DNA of 64,000 nucleotides from CAWDAQ01 sp963800325 (GTDB lineage Bacteria; Actinomycetota; Actinomycetes; Actinomycetales; Dermatophilaceae). Position 1 is the stretch's first letter; every line of letters starts with the position of its first letter. Below the pieces are notes generated by a model. It was not told where the DNA came from and did no database searches. It saw only the letters and a list, made by a program, of their open reading frames with translations. The stretch is taken from contig CAWDAQ010000009.1 of assembly GCA_963800325.1 (NCBI GenBank), positions 1 through 64,000 on the forward strand, in the 5' to 3' direction. The translations under genes and the position numbers were made by a program. Positions 7,950 to 17,033 of this stretch are shown here, in pieces.

Positions 7950-9643
7950 CAGAAGAGGCCCACCACCTCGCCGTTCTCGTCGAGGTCCAGGTGCGCCGCC
8001 GCCGGGTCCGTCCCGAGGCCGGGCATGGTCCTCATCTCACCGCAGATCGGGTAGACGAACCCGGCCCCGACCGACGCCCGCACCTCCCGCACCGGCAGCC
8101 GCCACCCCTTCGGGGCCCCCCGCAGGGTGGGGTCGGACGACAGCGACAGGTGCGTCTTGGCCATGCAGATCGGCAGCGTGCCGAACCCGGCGCGCTCGTA
8201 GACGTCGAGCGACCGGTTCGCCGCGGGCGCGTAGTCCACCCCGTCGGCGCCGTAGACGGACCGCGCGATCGTCTCGATCTTCTCCCGCAGGTCGGCGCCG
8301 TCGCCGTAGAGCATCCGGAACTCCGACGGCTCCTCCGCCGCCTCGGCGACGGCCTCGGCGAGCTCGACCGCCCCCTCTCCCCCGCGGCTGAAGTGGTCGC
8401 ACACCGCCACCCTGGCGCCCGCGCCCTCCGCGATCTCCCGCACGGCCTGCAGCTCGCTCGGGTGGTCCGTGGGGAACGAGTTGACCGCCACGACCGCCGG
8501 GATGCCGTGCCGGCGGACGTTCTCGATCTGCGCGACGAGGTTGGGCGCCCCGGCGAACACGTCGCCGGGGTTCTCCTCGAGCAGCTCGGGAGGCAGCGGC
8601 TTTCCGGCGACCACGCGGTAGCGCCCGGAGTGGACCTTCAGGGCCCGGACGGTCCCCACCACGACGGCCGCGTCGGGGGACTCGCCCGACACCCGGCACT
8701 TGATGTTGAAGAACCGCTCCGCCCCCATGTCGGCGCCGAAGCCGGCCTCGGTGACGACGAAGTCCCCGCACCGCAGCGCGATGAGGTCCCCGACCACCGA
8801 GGAGTTCCCGGTGGCGATGTTCCCGAACGGGCCGGTGTGCACGAGCACCGGGGTGTTCTCCATGGTCTGCAGCAGGTTCGGCTTGAGCGCGTCCCGCAGC
8901 AGCACCGCCATCGCGCCCGCGGCCTTCATCTGCTCCGCGGTCACCGGCTCGCCCGCCGGGGTGTACCCGACGACGATCCGCCCGAGCCGGGCCCGCAGGT
9001 CGGCCAGCGACGTGCTCAGGGCGAGGGTCGCCATGACCTCGGAGGCCGCGGTGATGTCGAAGCCGGTCTGGCGCGGCACCCCGTCCCCGCGCCCGCCGAG
9101 CCCGACGACGATGTTGCGCAGCGCCCGGTCGTTCACGTCGAGGACGCGCCGCCACGTCACCGCGTGCGGGTCGAGCACCGGCTCGGTGCCGCGGAACAGG
9201 TGGTTGTCCAGCATGGCGCTGAGGAGGTTGTGGGCAGCCGTCACCGCGTGCATGTCCCCGGTGAGGTGGAGGTTCAGCTGCTCCATCGGCACCACCTGGC
9301 TCATCCCGCCGCCCGAGGCACCGCCCTTGATCCCGAGCGCCGGCCCCATGGAGGGCTGTCGGATCGTGACGACGGACCGCTTGCCGAGGTGCTTGAATGC
9401 CTGGCCGAGCCCGACCGTCGTCGTCGTCTTGCCCTCGCCGAGCGGCGTGGGCGTCATCGCGGTCACCACGACGTACTTCGCCCTCGGGCGGTCGGCCGTC
9501 TCGGCGATCGCCTCGAGGTCCACCTTCATGACGTGGCGGCCGTAGGGCTCGAGCAGGTGGCTGCCGAGGCCCATCTCGTTCGCGACGTCCTCGATGGGCT
9601 TCAGCGCGGCCGTCCGCGCCATCGTGAGGTTGTCCGGTGTCAT
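7949..9643 (-). CDS. fhs: Formate--tetrahydrofolate ligase
   Basis: A 564-aa enzyme of normal family length catalysing formate + ATP + THF to and from 10-formyl-THF in the cytoplasm. The N10-formyl-THF synthetase P-loop TPTPLGEGKTTTT is at 64-76. IRQPSMGPALGIKGGASGGG (94-113) and NLHLTGDMHAV (124-134) are diagnostic of the family. The start ATG at 9643 follows GGGGAGGAGAG. It lies 27 bp behind the GcvT-like gene and overlaps fchA, forming a minus-strand operon. In a demethylation pathway it probably runs towards formate release with ATP synthesis. Confidence 0.97.
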   Translation of the reverse strand: MTPDNLTMARTAALKPIEDVANEMGLGSHLLEPYGRHVMKVDLEAIAETADRPRAKYVVVTAMTPTPLGEGKTTTTVGLGQAFKHLGKRSVVTIRQPSMGPALGIKGGASGGGMSQVVPMEQLNLHLTGDMHAVTAAHNLLSAMLDNHLFRGTEPVLDPHAVTWRRVLDVNDRALRNIVVGLGGRGDGVPRQTGFDITAASEVMATLALSTSLADLRARLGRIVVGYTPAGEPVTAEQMKAAGAMAVLLRDALKPNLLQTMENTPVLVHTGPFGNIATGNSSVVGDLIALRCGDFVVTEAGFGADMGAERFFNIKCRVSGESPDAAVVVGTVRALKVHSGRYRVVAGKPLPPELLEENPGDVFAGAPNLVAQIENVRRHGIPAVVAVNSFPTDHPSELQAVREIAEGAGARVAVCDHFSRGGEGAVELAEAVAEAAEEPSEFRMLYGDGADLREKIETIARSVYGADGVDYAPAANRSLDVYERAGFGTLPICMAKTHLSLSSDPTLRGAPKGWRLPVREVRASVGAGFVYPICGEMRTMPGLGTDPAAAHLDLDENGEVVGLF

Positions 9644-9670
9644 GACTCTCCTCCCCGGTCCCGGCGCGAT

Positions 9671-10984
9671 CTAGACGGCCGAGTCCAGGCCCCGGCCCTT
9701 GAGCGTCTCCCGCGTGTTCGGGTTCACCGACGGTCGGAACGGGACCTCCACGACCTCCGCGGGTACGGGCACGCCCGGCGTCGCCGCGTACTCGTCAGGC
9801 AGGTGGACCCACAGCTGGGTCCCGATCTCCGTGAGGGACACGGGCACCTGGCCCATGGCGATGTTCGTCTCGAGCTCGGGCGAGTACCAGGGGGAGGTCA
9901 CGTAGCCGACGGGGTCGTCCTCCGGGGTCGTGCCGATGAGCCAGAAGTCCGGCGCGTAGTCGGTGATCGGCTGCCCGCCGAGCTTCAGCCCGACCATCTT
10001 GTGCGTGAACGGCGGGTTCCCGGCCTCGATCTGCGCCCGGACCTCCTCCAGGCGCGCCCTGCCGATGTAGTCGGCCGCCTTCAGCCGCGGCACCTGGTAG
10101 CTGAGGTTCACCTGGAAGGGCAGCGTCTCGACGTCCATGTCCTGGCCCCACGACAGGATGCCCGCAGCGATCCGCCGGTGGTGGGCCGGCGCGATGACCC
10201 GGAGGTTGTGGGCCTCCCCCGCCTCGAGGATCGCGTTCCACATCCGCTCGGCGTGCACCGTCGCGTCGCGCAGGTAGATCTCGTAGCCCTTCTCCCCGCT
10301 GAAGCCGGTCTGCGACACGACGACGTCCAGCCCGGCGACCGCGGCGGACATCAGGCCGTAGGAGGGGATGTCGCGCACTGTCGGCCCGACGAGGTCGGCC
10401 ATGAGGTCGGCCGACTTGGGGCCCTGGATCTGCACGGGGGCCACGTCGATCTCGTTGATCTCGACGTCGTAGCGCAGGCCGTGGTTGACCCCCTGCAGCC
10501 AGAGCAGCAGGTCGGAGTCGGAGATGCTGAACCAGAACTCGTCCTCCGACAGGCGCAGCAGGACGGGGTCGTTGAGGATGCCGCCCTTCTCGTTGCAGAG
10601 GATGACGTAGCGGGCCCGCATCGGGGAGATCTTCGTCGCGTCACGCGTGATCACGTAGTTGACGAAGGCCTCGGCGTCGGGGCCGATGACCTGGATCTGG
10701 CGCTCGACGGCGACGTTCCACAGCGTCACGTCGTTGACGAGCGAGTCGTACTCGACCATGGCCCCGCCGTCCTCGGGCCGGACGTAGCCACGCGGGTGGT
10801 ACATCCGGTTGTAGACGGTCGCGCGCCAGCACCCGGCCTGGTGGGAGAGCTCCCAGTACGGGGACTTGCGAACCCGGGTCGAGATCAGCATCTCCACCGG
10901 CGTCCGGCCGGACTGCCGGAGGTTGATGGGGACCTTCCGGTCTTGCTGGTCGACCGAGGGGACATTCGAGCCGTTCAAGGTCAT
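9671..10984 (-). CDS. GcvT/DmdA-like THF-dependent methyltransferase
   Basis: A 437-aa protein of the aminomethyltransferase (GcvT) superfamily. Family members move a one-carbon group onto THF: glycine cleavage T-protein, DMSP demethylase DmdA and aromatic O-demethylases. It has the DmdA-like opening LISTRVRKSPYWE (33-45), LWNVAVERQIQVIGPDA (88-104) and GGILNDPVLLRL (134-145). The equivalent of the usual WD dipeptide is W-N here (N90), an Asp-to-Asn change near the folate site. It is longer than DmdA (about 370 aa) and has no glycine-cleavage partner genes nearby. It leads the minus-strand operon with fhs and fchA, which points to methyl transfer to THF followed by oxidation. The substrate cannot be told from sequence. 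Confidence 0.8.
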   Translation of the reverse strand: MTLNGSNVPSVDQQDRKVPINLRQSGRTPVEMLISTRVRKSPYWELSHQAGCWRATVYNRMYHPRGYVRPEDGGAMVEYDSLVNDVTLWNVAVERQIQVIGPDAEAFVNYVITRDATKISPMRARYVILCNEKGGILNDPVLLRLSEDEFWFSISDSDLLLWLQGVNHGLRYDVEINEIDVAPVQIQGPKSADLMADLVGPTVRDIPSYGLMSAAVAGLDVVVSQTGFSGEKGYEIYLRDATVHAERMWNAILEAGEAHNLRVIAPAHHRRIAAGILSWGQDMDVETLPFQVNLSYQVPRLKAADYIGRARLEEVRAQIEAGNPPFTHKMVGLKLGGQPITDYAPDFWLIGTTPEDDPVGYVTSPWYSPELETNIAMGQVPVSLTEIGTQLWVHLPDEYAATPGVPVPAEVVEVPFRPSVNPNTRETLKGRGLDSAV

Positions 10985-11034
10985 GCCACTACACCCTTCT
11001 GACGGTGCTTCGCGCTTGCATTGCGCCGTTCACA

Positions 11035-11066
11035 CCATATTATGGAACGTACGGCCCATAGTATGG
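11035..11066. promoter_or_regulatory. Paired palindromic operators CCATAnTATGG
   Basis: The 127-bp divergent region between the GcvT-like and MTHFR-like genes contains two copies of an 11-bp palindrome. CCATATTATGG is at 11035-11045 and CCATAGTATGG at 11056-11066. Their centres are 21 bp apart, two helical turns, so both face the same side of the DNA. This fits a dimer-of-dimers regulator controlling both directions. The local IclR proteins are the obvious candidates, but binding is inferred. Confidence 0.6.
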
Positions 11067-11111
11067 TCCGGTCGGATCACACGCAACAGATTGATAACGA
11101 AGGCGGAGGCC

Positions 11112-12020
11112 ATGGGGCTACAGAGTTCACGCCGGGACCGGGTCCAGCAGCTGGTGGAGTCGGTGCGCTACGAGGTGCTGCCCAGCGGCCCCGTCGCCCA
11201 GGAGATCTTCGACAACGTCCCGCACGGTCGGACGATCACGATCACCGCGTCGCCGCGCGCCGGGCTGATGGCGACGGTCGACCTGGCCACGAAGCTCGCG
11301 CAGGAGGGGTACGACGCGGTCCCCCACCTGGCGGCGCGGATGGTCCGGGGGCGGGCCGAGCTCGTCGACGTCGTCGACCGTCTCACGAGCGCGGGGGTGA
11401 GCCGGGTGTTCGTCCCCGGTGGGGACGCCACCCCGACCGAGGACACCTACAAGTGCGCCCTCGAGCTGCTGCGGGACCTGGAGGACCTCGGCAGCCCGTT
11501 CCGCGAGGTCGGCATCACCGGGTACCCCGAGTCACACCCGGAGATCGACGACGACGTGACGGTGCAGGCGATGTGGGACAAGCGGCGGTACGCCACCCAC
11601 GTCGTGAGCAACCTGTGCCCGAACGCGGACACGGTGGTCACGTGGGTGCGCCGACTGCGCCGGCGGGGGCTGCTCCTGCCCGTCTACGTCGGCGTGCCCG
11701 GGCCGGTCGACCGGGCCAAGCTCGTCTCGATGGCCAACCGCATCGGGGTGGGCGAGGCCACGCGGTTCCTCAGCGGCCACCGGTTCCTCCTCGCGCGCTT
11801 CGCCGCGCCGGGCGGGTTCCGCCCCGAGCGGTTCCTGCGGGACCTGACGCCGCTGCTCGAGGACCCGGGGACCCCGGTGGCCGGGGTGCACCTCTACACC
11901 TTCAACCAGGTCGCGCGCGCCGAGCAGTGGCGCCGGGACAGCCTGGCCAGGCTCGCCGACGCGGCCGGCCCGCGGCGCGAGGCGGGCCCGTTCAGCCGAT
12001 CCGGTACAACGCCCGGCTGA
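11112..12020 (+). CDS. Methylenetetrahydrofolate reductase-like protein
   Basis: A 302-aa TIM-barrel flavoprotein of the MTHFR family, which interconverts 5-methyl-THF and 5,10-methylene-THF. Family features are PHGRTITITASPRAG near 40-54, VPHLAARMV, a nucleotide/flavin-contacting segment FVPGGDATPT, and the late GVHLYTFNQ. The ATG at 11112 follows GGCGGAGGCC, a good ribosome site; longer in-frame extensions upstream overlap the operator region. It diverges from the GcvT-like operon. In context it would oxidise methyl-THF formed by demethylation. A FolD-type dehydrogenase for the next step is not encoded here. Its 3' end overlaps the convergent IclR gene by 29 bp. Confidence 0.8.
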   Translation: MGLQSSRRDRVQQLVESVRYEVLPSGPVAQEIFDNVPHGRTITITASPRAGLMATVDLATKLAQEGYDAVPHLAARMVRGRAELVDVVDRLTSAGVSRVFVPGGDATPTEDTYKCALELLRDLEDLGSPFREVGITGYPESHPEIDDDVTVQAMWDKRRYATHVVSNLCPNADTVVTWVRRLRRRGLLLPVYVGVPGPVDRAKLVSMANRIGVGEATRFLSGHRFLLARFAAPGGFRPERFLRDLTPLLEDPGTPVAGVHLYTFNQVARAEQWRRDSLARLADAAGPRREAGPFSRSGTTPG

Positions 12021-12732
12021 GGCGTTCCGTCTCCTCCACGAGCAGGCCGCCGAGGTCGGCGTGGTTGCCCTCGAGGCGGAACGACGGCCCGGAGATGCCG
12101 ATCGCGGCGTGGACCTCACCGTCCGCACCGCGGACCGGGGCGGCGATCGCGTCGAGGCCGTCCTCGAACTCGCCCGCGGCGGTGGCGTACCCGAGCGAGC
12201 AGACCTCCTTCAGCTCGCGCATCAGCTCCTCGCGGTCGGTGATCGACGCGGGCGTGCACCAGGGCAGCGGGCCCTCCGGCACGGCGATGGCCCCGAACGC
12301 GTACATGACCTTGCCCAGCGCCGAGCAGTTCGGCGGCACGTCGATGTCGGCCCAGTTCGCCGCTCCGACGACGAACCGCGAGTCGATCTGCGTCGCGTGG
12401 ACGACGTTGTCTCCCCGCGGCACCCCGAGGTTGACCGTCTCCCCGGTGTGCTCGGCGATCCGCTCCAGATAGGGCTGGGCCACCGCCGCGAGCGCCTCGA
12501 CCCGGTCGTACCGGGTGGCGTAGTGCGTGAACAGGGCTCCACCGCGGAAGGCGCCCTCCCGGGTGCGCTCGAGCAGGCCGTTGCGCTCCAGCGCAGCGAG
12601 CAGCCGGGACACGGTCGAGCGGGGCAGGCCCGTCTGCTCGACCAGCAGGGCGTAGGCCACGGGCTCCTCGGCATGGATGACCAGGGACAGCAGCTCGGCT
12701 GCCCGGTCGATCGACTGCGCTCCCTGGCTCAC
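11992..12732 (-). CDS. IclR-family transcriptional regulator
   Basis: IclR proteins are dimeric or tetrameric repressors/activators of catabolic genes. The N-terminal winged helix-turn-helix is visible (GAQSIDRAAELLSLV, then LVEQTGLPRSTVSRLLAALE). The C-terminal effector domain ends with EDGLDAIAAPVRGADG and GISGPSFRLEG. I prefer the GTG at 12732, which gives 246 aa beginning just before the helix-turn-helix. An ATG at 12816 would add 28 uncharacteristic residues and leave only 36 bp to the divergent IclR gene. It lies between the MTHFR-like gene and a second IclR, so it probably controls the one-carbon locus. The effector is unknown. Confidence 0.88.
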   Translation of the reverse strand: MSQGAQSIDRAAELLSLVIHAEEPVAYALLVEQTGLPRSTVSRLLAALERNGLLERTREGAFRGGALFTHYATRYDRVEALAAVAQPYLERIAEHTGETVNLGVPRGDNVVHATQIDSRFVVGAANWADIDVPPNCSALGKVMYAFGAIAVPEGPLPWCTPASITDREELMRELKEVCSLGYATAAGEFEDGLDAIAAPVRGADGEVHAAIGISGPSFRLEGNHADLGGLLVEETERLSRALYRIG

Positions 12733-12811
12733 CCACTCGACCCTACTGGACGCCAACCGTGACGAGGGCGGCCAGGTCCGGGCAATCCGGTCCGAGCGGG
12801 TCTGCGAGGTG

Positions 12812-12826
12812 ACCATCCCAGATGGT
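12812..12826. promoter_or_regulatory. Possible IclR operator between divergent regulators
   Basis: ACCAT (12812-12816) and ATGGT (12822-12826) form an inverted repeat with a 5-bp spacer. The half-site ATGGTTG recurs directly at 12822-12828 and 12842-12848, 20 bp apart. The region lies between two divergent IclR genes, where autoregulatory sites are expected. Assignment to a protein is inference. Confidence 0.4.
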
Positions 12827-12852
12827 TGCACATCGCGCTCTATGGTTGTGCC

Positions 12853-13635
12853 ATGAGCGACACCTCGCCGGACAGCCGTGGCGGCACCGTCCAGTCGGTG
12901 GACCGGGCCATCCGCATCCTCGAGCTGCTCGCCCGCGAGGGCGAGGGCGGGGTGACCCAGATCGCCGCCGAGCTCGGGGTGCACAAGTCGACCGCCTTCC
13001 GGCTCGTGTCCGCGCTCGAGGGGGGCGACCTCGTCGAGCGCAACGCCGAGAGCGGCAAGAAGTACCGGCTCGGCGTCGGCATCCTGCGCCTCGCCGGGGC
13101 GACGACGGCCCGGCTCGACGTCGTGCAGGAGGCGCGCGCCCTCGCCCGCGACCTCGCCCACCACCTCGAGGAGACGGTCAACATCGCGGTCCTCGACGAG
13201 GACGCGGCGCTCTACCTCGACCAGCTCACCGGGCGATCCGTCCCGCCGTCCCACAACTGGGTGGGGCAGCGGATCCCGCTCCACGCGACGTCGAACGGGA
13301 AGGTGCTCCTGTCCGGCCTGTCCCCGGAGCAGGTGCGCAAGGCCGTGGGCCGGCGGCTGCGGGCCTACACCCCGGCGACGGTCACGAGCCTGGCGACCCT
13401 GCTGGACCAGGTCGAGCACGTGCGCGCGGACGGGTACGCCGTCGTGGTCGACGAGCTCGAGATCGGCCTCACCGCGGTCGCGGCGCCGCTGCGCAACGCC
13501 CACGGGGACGTCATCGCCTCGCTGTCGGCCTCGGGCCCGAGCTTCCGCTTCGACGAGGCCAAGCGGCGCGCGGCGACCGACCTGGTCGTCGCGACCGCGG
13601 CGGAGGTCTCCGGGCGCCTGGGATGGCGCGGCTGA
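12853..13635 (+). CDS. IclR-family transcriptional regulator
   Basis: A 260-aa IclR protein. The winged helix (GTVQSVDRAIRILELLA, IAAELGVHKSTAFRLVSALE) is followed by the GAF-like effector domain, which includes GQRIPLHATSNGKVLL and ending motifs ELEIGLTAVAAPLRNAHG and SASGPSFRFD. I chose the ATG at 12853; the frame is open to a TTG at 12826, which lies inside the divergent operator. It stands directly upstream of the flavoprotein-ETF genes, whose promoter region carries a 17-bp palindrome, so it is a likely regulator of them. Confidence 0.9.
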   Translation: MSDTSPDSRGGTVQSVDRAIRILELLAREGEGGVTQIAAELGVHKSTAFRLVSALEGGDLVERNAESGKKYRLGVGILRLAGATTARLDVVQEARALARDLAHHLEETVNIAVLDEDAALYLDQLTGRSVPPSHNWVGQRIPLHATSNGKVLLSGLSPEQVRKAVGRRLRAYTPATVTSLATLLDQVEHVRADGYAVVVDELEIGLTAVAAPLRNAHGDVIASLSASGPSFRFDEAKRRAATDLVVATAAEVSGRLGWRG

Positions 13636-13698
13636 CCCCTTGACAGGACGGGGACACGGAGCGACCATGCCAGCACCGTGTTTCGCATGACGCTATCG

Positions 13699-13715
13699 GT
13701 TGCGACATGCGCAAC
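13699..13715. promoter_or_regulatory. 17-bp palindrome upstream of the flavoprotein gene
   Basis: GTTGCG and CGCAAC arms flank a 5-bp centre (ACATG), 27 bp before the flavoprotein ATG. The size and half-site style suit an IclR-type operator. A TTGACA hexamer lies upstream at 13640-13645, but no convincing -10 follows at the right distance. Confidence 0.5.
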
Positions 13716-13741
13716 AACCGCCGAGGGCAAGAGGGTCGGAC

Positions 13742-16258
13742 ATGGCGGAAGTTCCTGGCAGCGCGCGGGTCCTCGTGATCGGGGCCGGCATCGTGGGCAA
13801 CAGCGTCGCGTATCACCTGGCGCGGCTCGGGTGGCGCGACATCGTGCAGATCGACAAGGGCCCCCTGCCCAACCCGGGGGGCTCCACCGGGCACGCGTCG
13901 AACTTCATCTTCCCGGTGGACCACTCCCGTGAGATCACCGACCTGACCCTCGACAGTGCGCGCCAGTACCGCGAGATGGGGGTGTTCACCGAGTCCGGTG
14001 GCATCGAGGTCGCCCGAACCGCGGAGCGGATGCAGGAGCTGCACCGGCGGATGTCGTCCGCCGTCGCGTGGGGGATCGAGTCGGAGCTGCTCACCCCGGA
14101 GCAGGTCGCGCAGCGGGTCCCCTTCGTCGACCCGTCCGTGCTCCTCGGCGGCTTCCACACCCCGACCGTCGGGGTGGTCGACTCCCTCCGGGCGGGCACG
14201 ATCATGCGCGAGCGCGCCCAGGAGATGGGCGCGCTGACGTGCGTGCCGACCGTCGAGGTCACGGGCATGGAGGTCTCCGGGGGACGCGTCCGCCGGGTCC
14301 TCACGACCAAGGGCGACGTCGAGGTCGACACCGTCGTGGTCGCGTGCGGCGTCTGGAGCCCGAAGCTCGCGCGCTTGGCGGGCGCGGACATCCCCCTGAC
14401 CCCGACCGTGCACCAGATGATCAGCGTCGGGCCGGTGCCGCAGTTCGTCGACACCGTGGGAGAGATCGTCTTCCCGATCGTCCGCGACATGGACACCTTC
14501 TGCTACGAGCGCCAGCACGGCCAGGAGATGGAGATCGGCTCCTACGCCCACCGGCCGATCCTGTACCGCGCCGAGGAGATCCCGTCGATCGAGCAGTCCA
14601 AGCTGTCCCCGACCGAGCTGCCCTTCACCGCCGAGGACTTCGACCTCCAGCTCGAGCAGGCCCTCGAGCTCATGCCCGACGTGCTCGGCAACCCCGACGT
14701 CGGGATCCGGTACGCCATCAACGGGCTGCTCTCGCTCACCCCCGACGGCGCCCCCGTCCTCGGGGAGAGCCCCCAGGTCGGCGGACTGTGGTCCGCCGCC
14801 GCGGTCTGGGTCAAGGAGGGACCGGGGGTCGGCCGCATGCTCGCCGAGTGGATGACCGACGGGAACCCCGAGATCGACCTGCACGGCGCGGACATCGCGC
14901 GGTTCTACCCGCACCAGCGGACCCGCCGCCACGTGGTCGCCCGGGCCGACGAGGGGTTCAACAAGACCTACGGGATCGTCCACCCCTCCGAGCAGTGGTC
15001 GAGCAACCGGGACGTCCGCCTGCCGCCGATGCACGCCGACGAGAAGGCCCTCGGGGCGGTGTTCTTCGAGACCGGGGGCTGGGAGCGGCCGCACTGGTAC
15101 GCCTCCAACGAGCCCCTGCTCGCGGAGTACGGCGACCGTGTCATGCCGCGCCCGGCCGAGTGGGACAGCCGGTGGTGGTCACCGATCATCAACGCCGAGC
15201 ACCTGGCGATGCGCGAGCGCGTCGGCCTCGTGGACCTGACCGCCTTCGTCGTCTTCGACGTCCTCGGCCCCGGCGCGCTCGACCTCGTCCAGCGCCTCGC
15301 CGTCGCGCAGATGGACGTAGCCCCAGGACGGGTGGTCTACACCTCCCTGCTCGACGAGCGGGGCGGGATCCGCGCGGACCTGACGATCATGCGGCTCGGG
15401 CAGGACCGCTTCCGCGTCGTCACCGGCGGCGCGGGCGGCATGGTGGACCTCGCGTGGTTCCGGCGCCACCAGCCCGCCGACGGCTCGGTCCACGTCGTCG
15501 ACCTCACCTCCTCCTGGAGCACCATCGGCCTGTGGGGGCCCCGCGCCCGCGACGTGCTCGCGTCCCTGACCGACGACGACGTCTCCCACGAGGGCTTCCG
15601 CTTCGCCACGTGCCGCACGATCGACCTCGACACCGTGCCCACGCTCGCCTCGAGGATCTCCTACGTCGGCGACCTGGGCTGGGAGCTCCACGTGCCGATG
15701 GAGGAGGGCGCCCGGCTGTGGTCGCTGCTGCGCACGGCGGGCGAGCCGCACGGGCTCGTGCCGGTGGGCATCGGGGTCTACGGCACCACCGGCCGGATCG
15801 AGAAGGGGTACCGCGCCCACGGCGCGGAGCTCGACACCGAGCACACCATCGTCGACGCCGGCATGACCCGTCCGAAGGTCAAGGACGCCGACTTCCTCGG
15901 GCGGGAGGCCTATCTCAAGCAGCGGGCCGAGGAGCCCGCGGCGGTGATGTGCACCCTGACGGTCGAGGACCACACCGGACCGGACGGCACGCCCCGGTAC
16001 ATGCTCGGCGGGGAGCCGATCCTCACCCCCGACGGCGAGCCGCTGGTCGACGCCCTCGGGCGACGCTCCTACGTCACCTCCGCCGGCTCCGCCCCCTCCC
16101 TCGGCGCACACCTGCTCATGGGCTACCTGCCCCCGGAGCAGGCGGTGGTCGGGACGCGGCTGTCCGTGGACTACCTCGGGCACCGCTACCCGGTGCGCGT
16201 GGGGTCCGTCGACAGCACGCCCCTGTTCGACCCCGAGAACGAGCGGATCCGGAGGTAG
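13742..16258 (+). CDS. Dimethylglycine/sarcosine dehydrogenase-like flavoprotein
   Basis: An 838-aa fusion typical of mitochondrial-type dimethylglycine or sarcosine dehydrogenases. The N-terminal FAD-dependent DAO domain (about 8-380) has the dinucleotide motif VIGAGIVG (12-19) and GGSTGHASN; H51 sits at the position used for covalent flavin in relatives. A linker region (about 385-440) follows, then a C-terminal GcvT-like folate domain (about 450-830, with YVGDLGWELHVP and RIEKGYRAHG). Such enzymes oxidatively demethylate N-methyl groups, pass electrons to ETF and hand the one-carbon unit to THF. Four bases separate it from etfB. Substrates such as dimethylglycine or sarcosine are family knowledge; another methylated amine is possible. 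Confidence 0.88.
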   Translation: MAEVPGSARVLVIGAGIVGNSVAYHLARLGWRDIVQIDKGPLPNPGGSTGHASNFIFPVDHSREITDLTLDSARQYREMGVFTESGGIEVARTAERMQELHRRMSSAVAWGIESELLTPEQVAQRVPFVDPSVLLGGFHTPTVGVVDSLRAGTIMRERAQEMGALTCVPTVEVTGMEVSGGRVRRVLTTKGDVEVDTVVVACGVWSPKLARLAGADIPLTPTVHQMISVGPVPQFVDTVGEIVFPIVRDMDTFCYERQHGQEMEIGSYAHRPILYRAEEIPSIEQSKLSPTELPFTAEDFDLQLEQALELMPDVLGNPDVGIRYAINGLLSLTPDGAPVLGESPQVGGLWSAAAVWVKEGPGVGRMLAEWMTDGNPEIDLHGADIARFYPHQRTRRHVVARADEGFNKTYGIVHPSEQWSSNRDVRLPPMHADEKALGAVFFETGGWERPHWYASNEPLLAEYGDRVMPRPAEWDSRWWSPIINAEHLAMRERVGLVDLTAFVVFDVLGPGALDLVQRLAVAQMDVAPGRVVYTSLLDERGGIRADLTIMRLGQDRFRVVTGGAGGMVDLAWFRRHQPADGSVHVVDLTSSWSTIGLWGPRARDVLASLTDDDVSHEGFRFATCRTIDLDTVPTLASRISYVGDLGWELHVPMEEGARLWSLLRTAGEPHGLVPVGIGVYGTTGRIEKGYRAHGAELDTEHTIVDAGMTRPKVKDADFLGREAYLKQRAEEPAAVMCTLTVEDHTGPDGTPRYMLGGEPILTPDGEPLVDALGRRSYVTSAGSAPSLGAHLLMGYLPPEQAVVGTRLSVDYLGHRYPVRVGSVDSTPLFDPENERIRR

Positions 16259-16262
16259 CCCG

Positions 16263-17033
16263 ATGACCGACGTGCTCGTCTGCATCAAGCGCGTACCGGA
16301 GACCACGGCCCAGGTGAGCCTCACCGCCGACGGTGGCCTCGACACCAGCCACGCCGGGTTCACCCTGAGCTCCCACGACGAGTGCGCCCTCACCCTCGCC
16401 GTCGACGTCGCGGCGGCGACCGGTGGCCAGGCCGTGGCGCTCTCGCTCGGCACCGAGGACGCCGAGGAGCAGGTCCGGGCCGCGATCGCCGTGGGCTGCG
16501 CCCGCGGGGTCCTGATCGAGGCCGACCCGGAGGCGTTCGGGCCCGCGGACGTCGCCGCGGCGGTCGCCGCCCACGTCCGGGCGGAGGAGGCCGAGGGCCG
16601 CGGCCCCGGGCTCGTCCTCGTCGGCAACGACGCCGCCGACACCGGCGACTTCCAGGTCGGCGTCCGCCTGGCCCACGCACTCGGCCGCCCGGTGCTCACC
16701 GGGATCTCGACGATCGAGGTCACCGGCGACGTCGCGCTCGCCCGGGGCACCGGGCCGGAGGGCACCGAGGTGTTCGAGCTGCCGCTGCCCGCGGTCGTGG
16801 CCGTCCGCGAGGGCGGCGTGGACCCCCGCTACCCCTCGGTGCCCGGGCGGATCAAGGCCAAGCGCGCCCAGGTCGACCGGGTCCACCCCGCGGTCGAGCC
16901 ACGCGGCTCGGGCCGGGTCCGCCTCAAGGAGCTGCCCGCCGAGCCGAGCGAGGTGCAGGTGCTCGGAGAGGGAGCGGCCGCGGTGCCCGCCCTCGTCGAC
17001 GTGCTGGAGAAGATCGGGGTGCTGTCGCGATGA
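16263..17033 (+). CDS. etfB: Electron transfer flavoprotein, beta subunit
   Basis: A 256-aa ETF beta subunit, which with EtfA accepts electrons from flavin dehydrogenases and delivers them to the respiratory chain. The opening VLVCIKRVPETTAQV and the family segment PSVPGRIKAKR near 195-205 are readable. The start is 4 bp after the flavoprotein stop, and its own stop overlaps the etfA start by ATGA. The dedicated pair next to a dimethylglycine-dehydrogenase-like enzyme indicates it is the specific electron acceptor of this pathway. Confidence 0.93.
   Translation: MTDVLVCIKRVPETTAQVSLTADGGLDTSHAGFTLSSHDECALTLAVDVAAATGGQAVALSLGTEDAEEQVRAAIAVGCARGVLIEADPEAFGPADVAAAVAAHVRAEEAEGRGPGLVLVGNDAADTGDFQVGVRLAHALGRPVLTGISTIEVTGDVALARGTGPEGTEVFELPLPAVVAVREGGVDPRYPSVPGRIKAKRAQVDRVHPAVEPRGSGRVRLKELPAEPSEVQVLGEGAAAVPALVDVLEKIGVLSR

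Noticed and set aside
7940..11002. A 1,020-codon plus-strand open frame
   Set aside because: It is antisense to fhs and the GcvT-like gene. Its translation is Arg/Pro/His-rich low-complexity sequence, a normal consequence of GC-biased third positions.
10985..11111. Glycine or THF riboswitch upstream of the GcvT-like gene
   Set aside because: I see no conserved glycine or THF riboswitch core; the region is short and is better explained by two palindromic operators.
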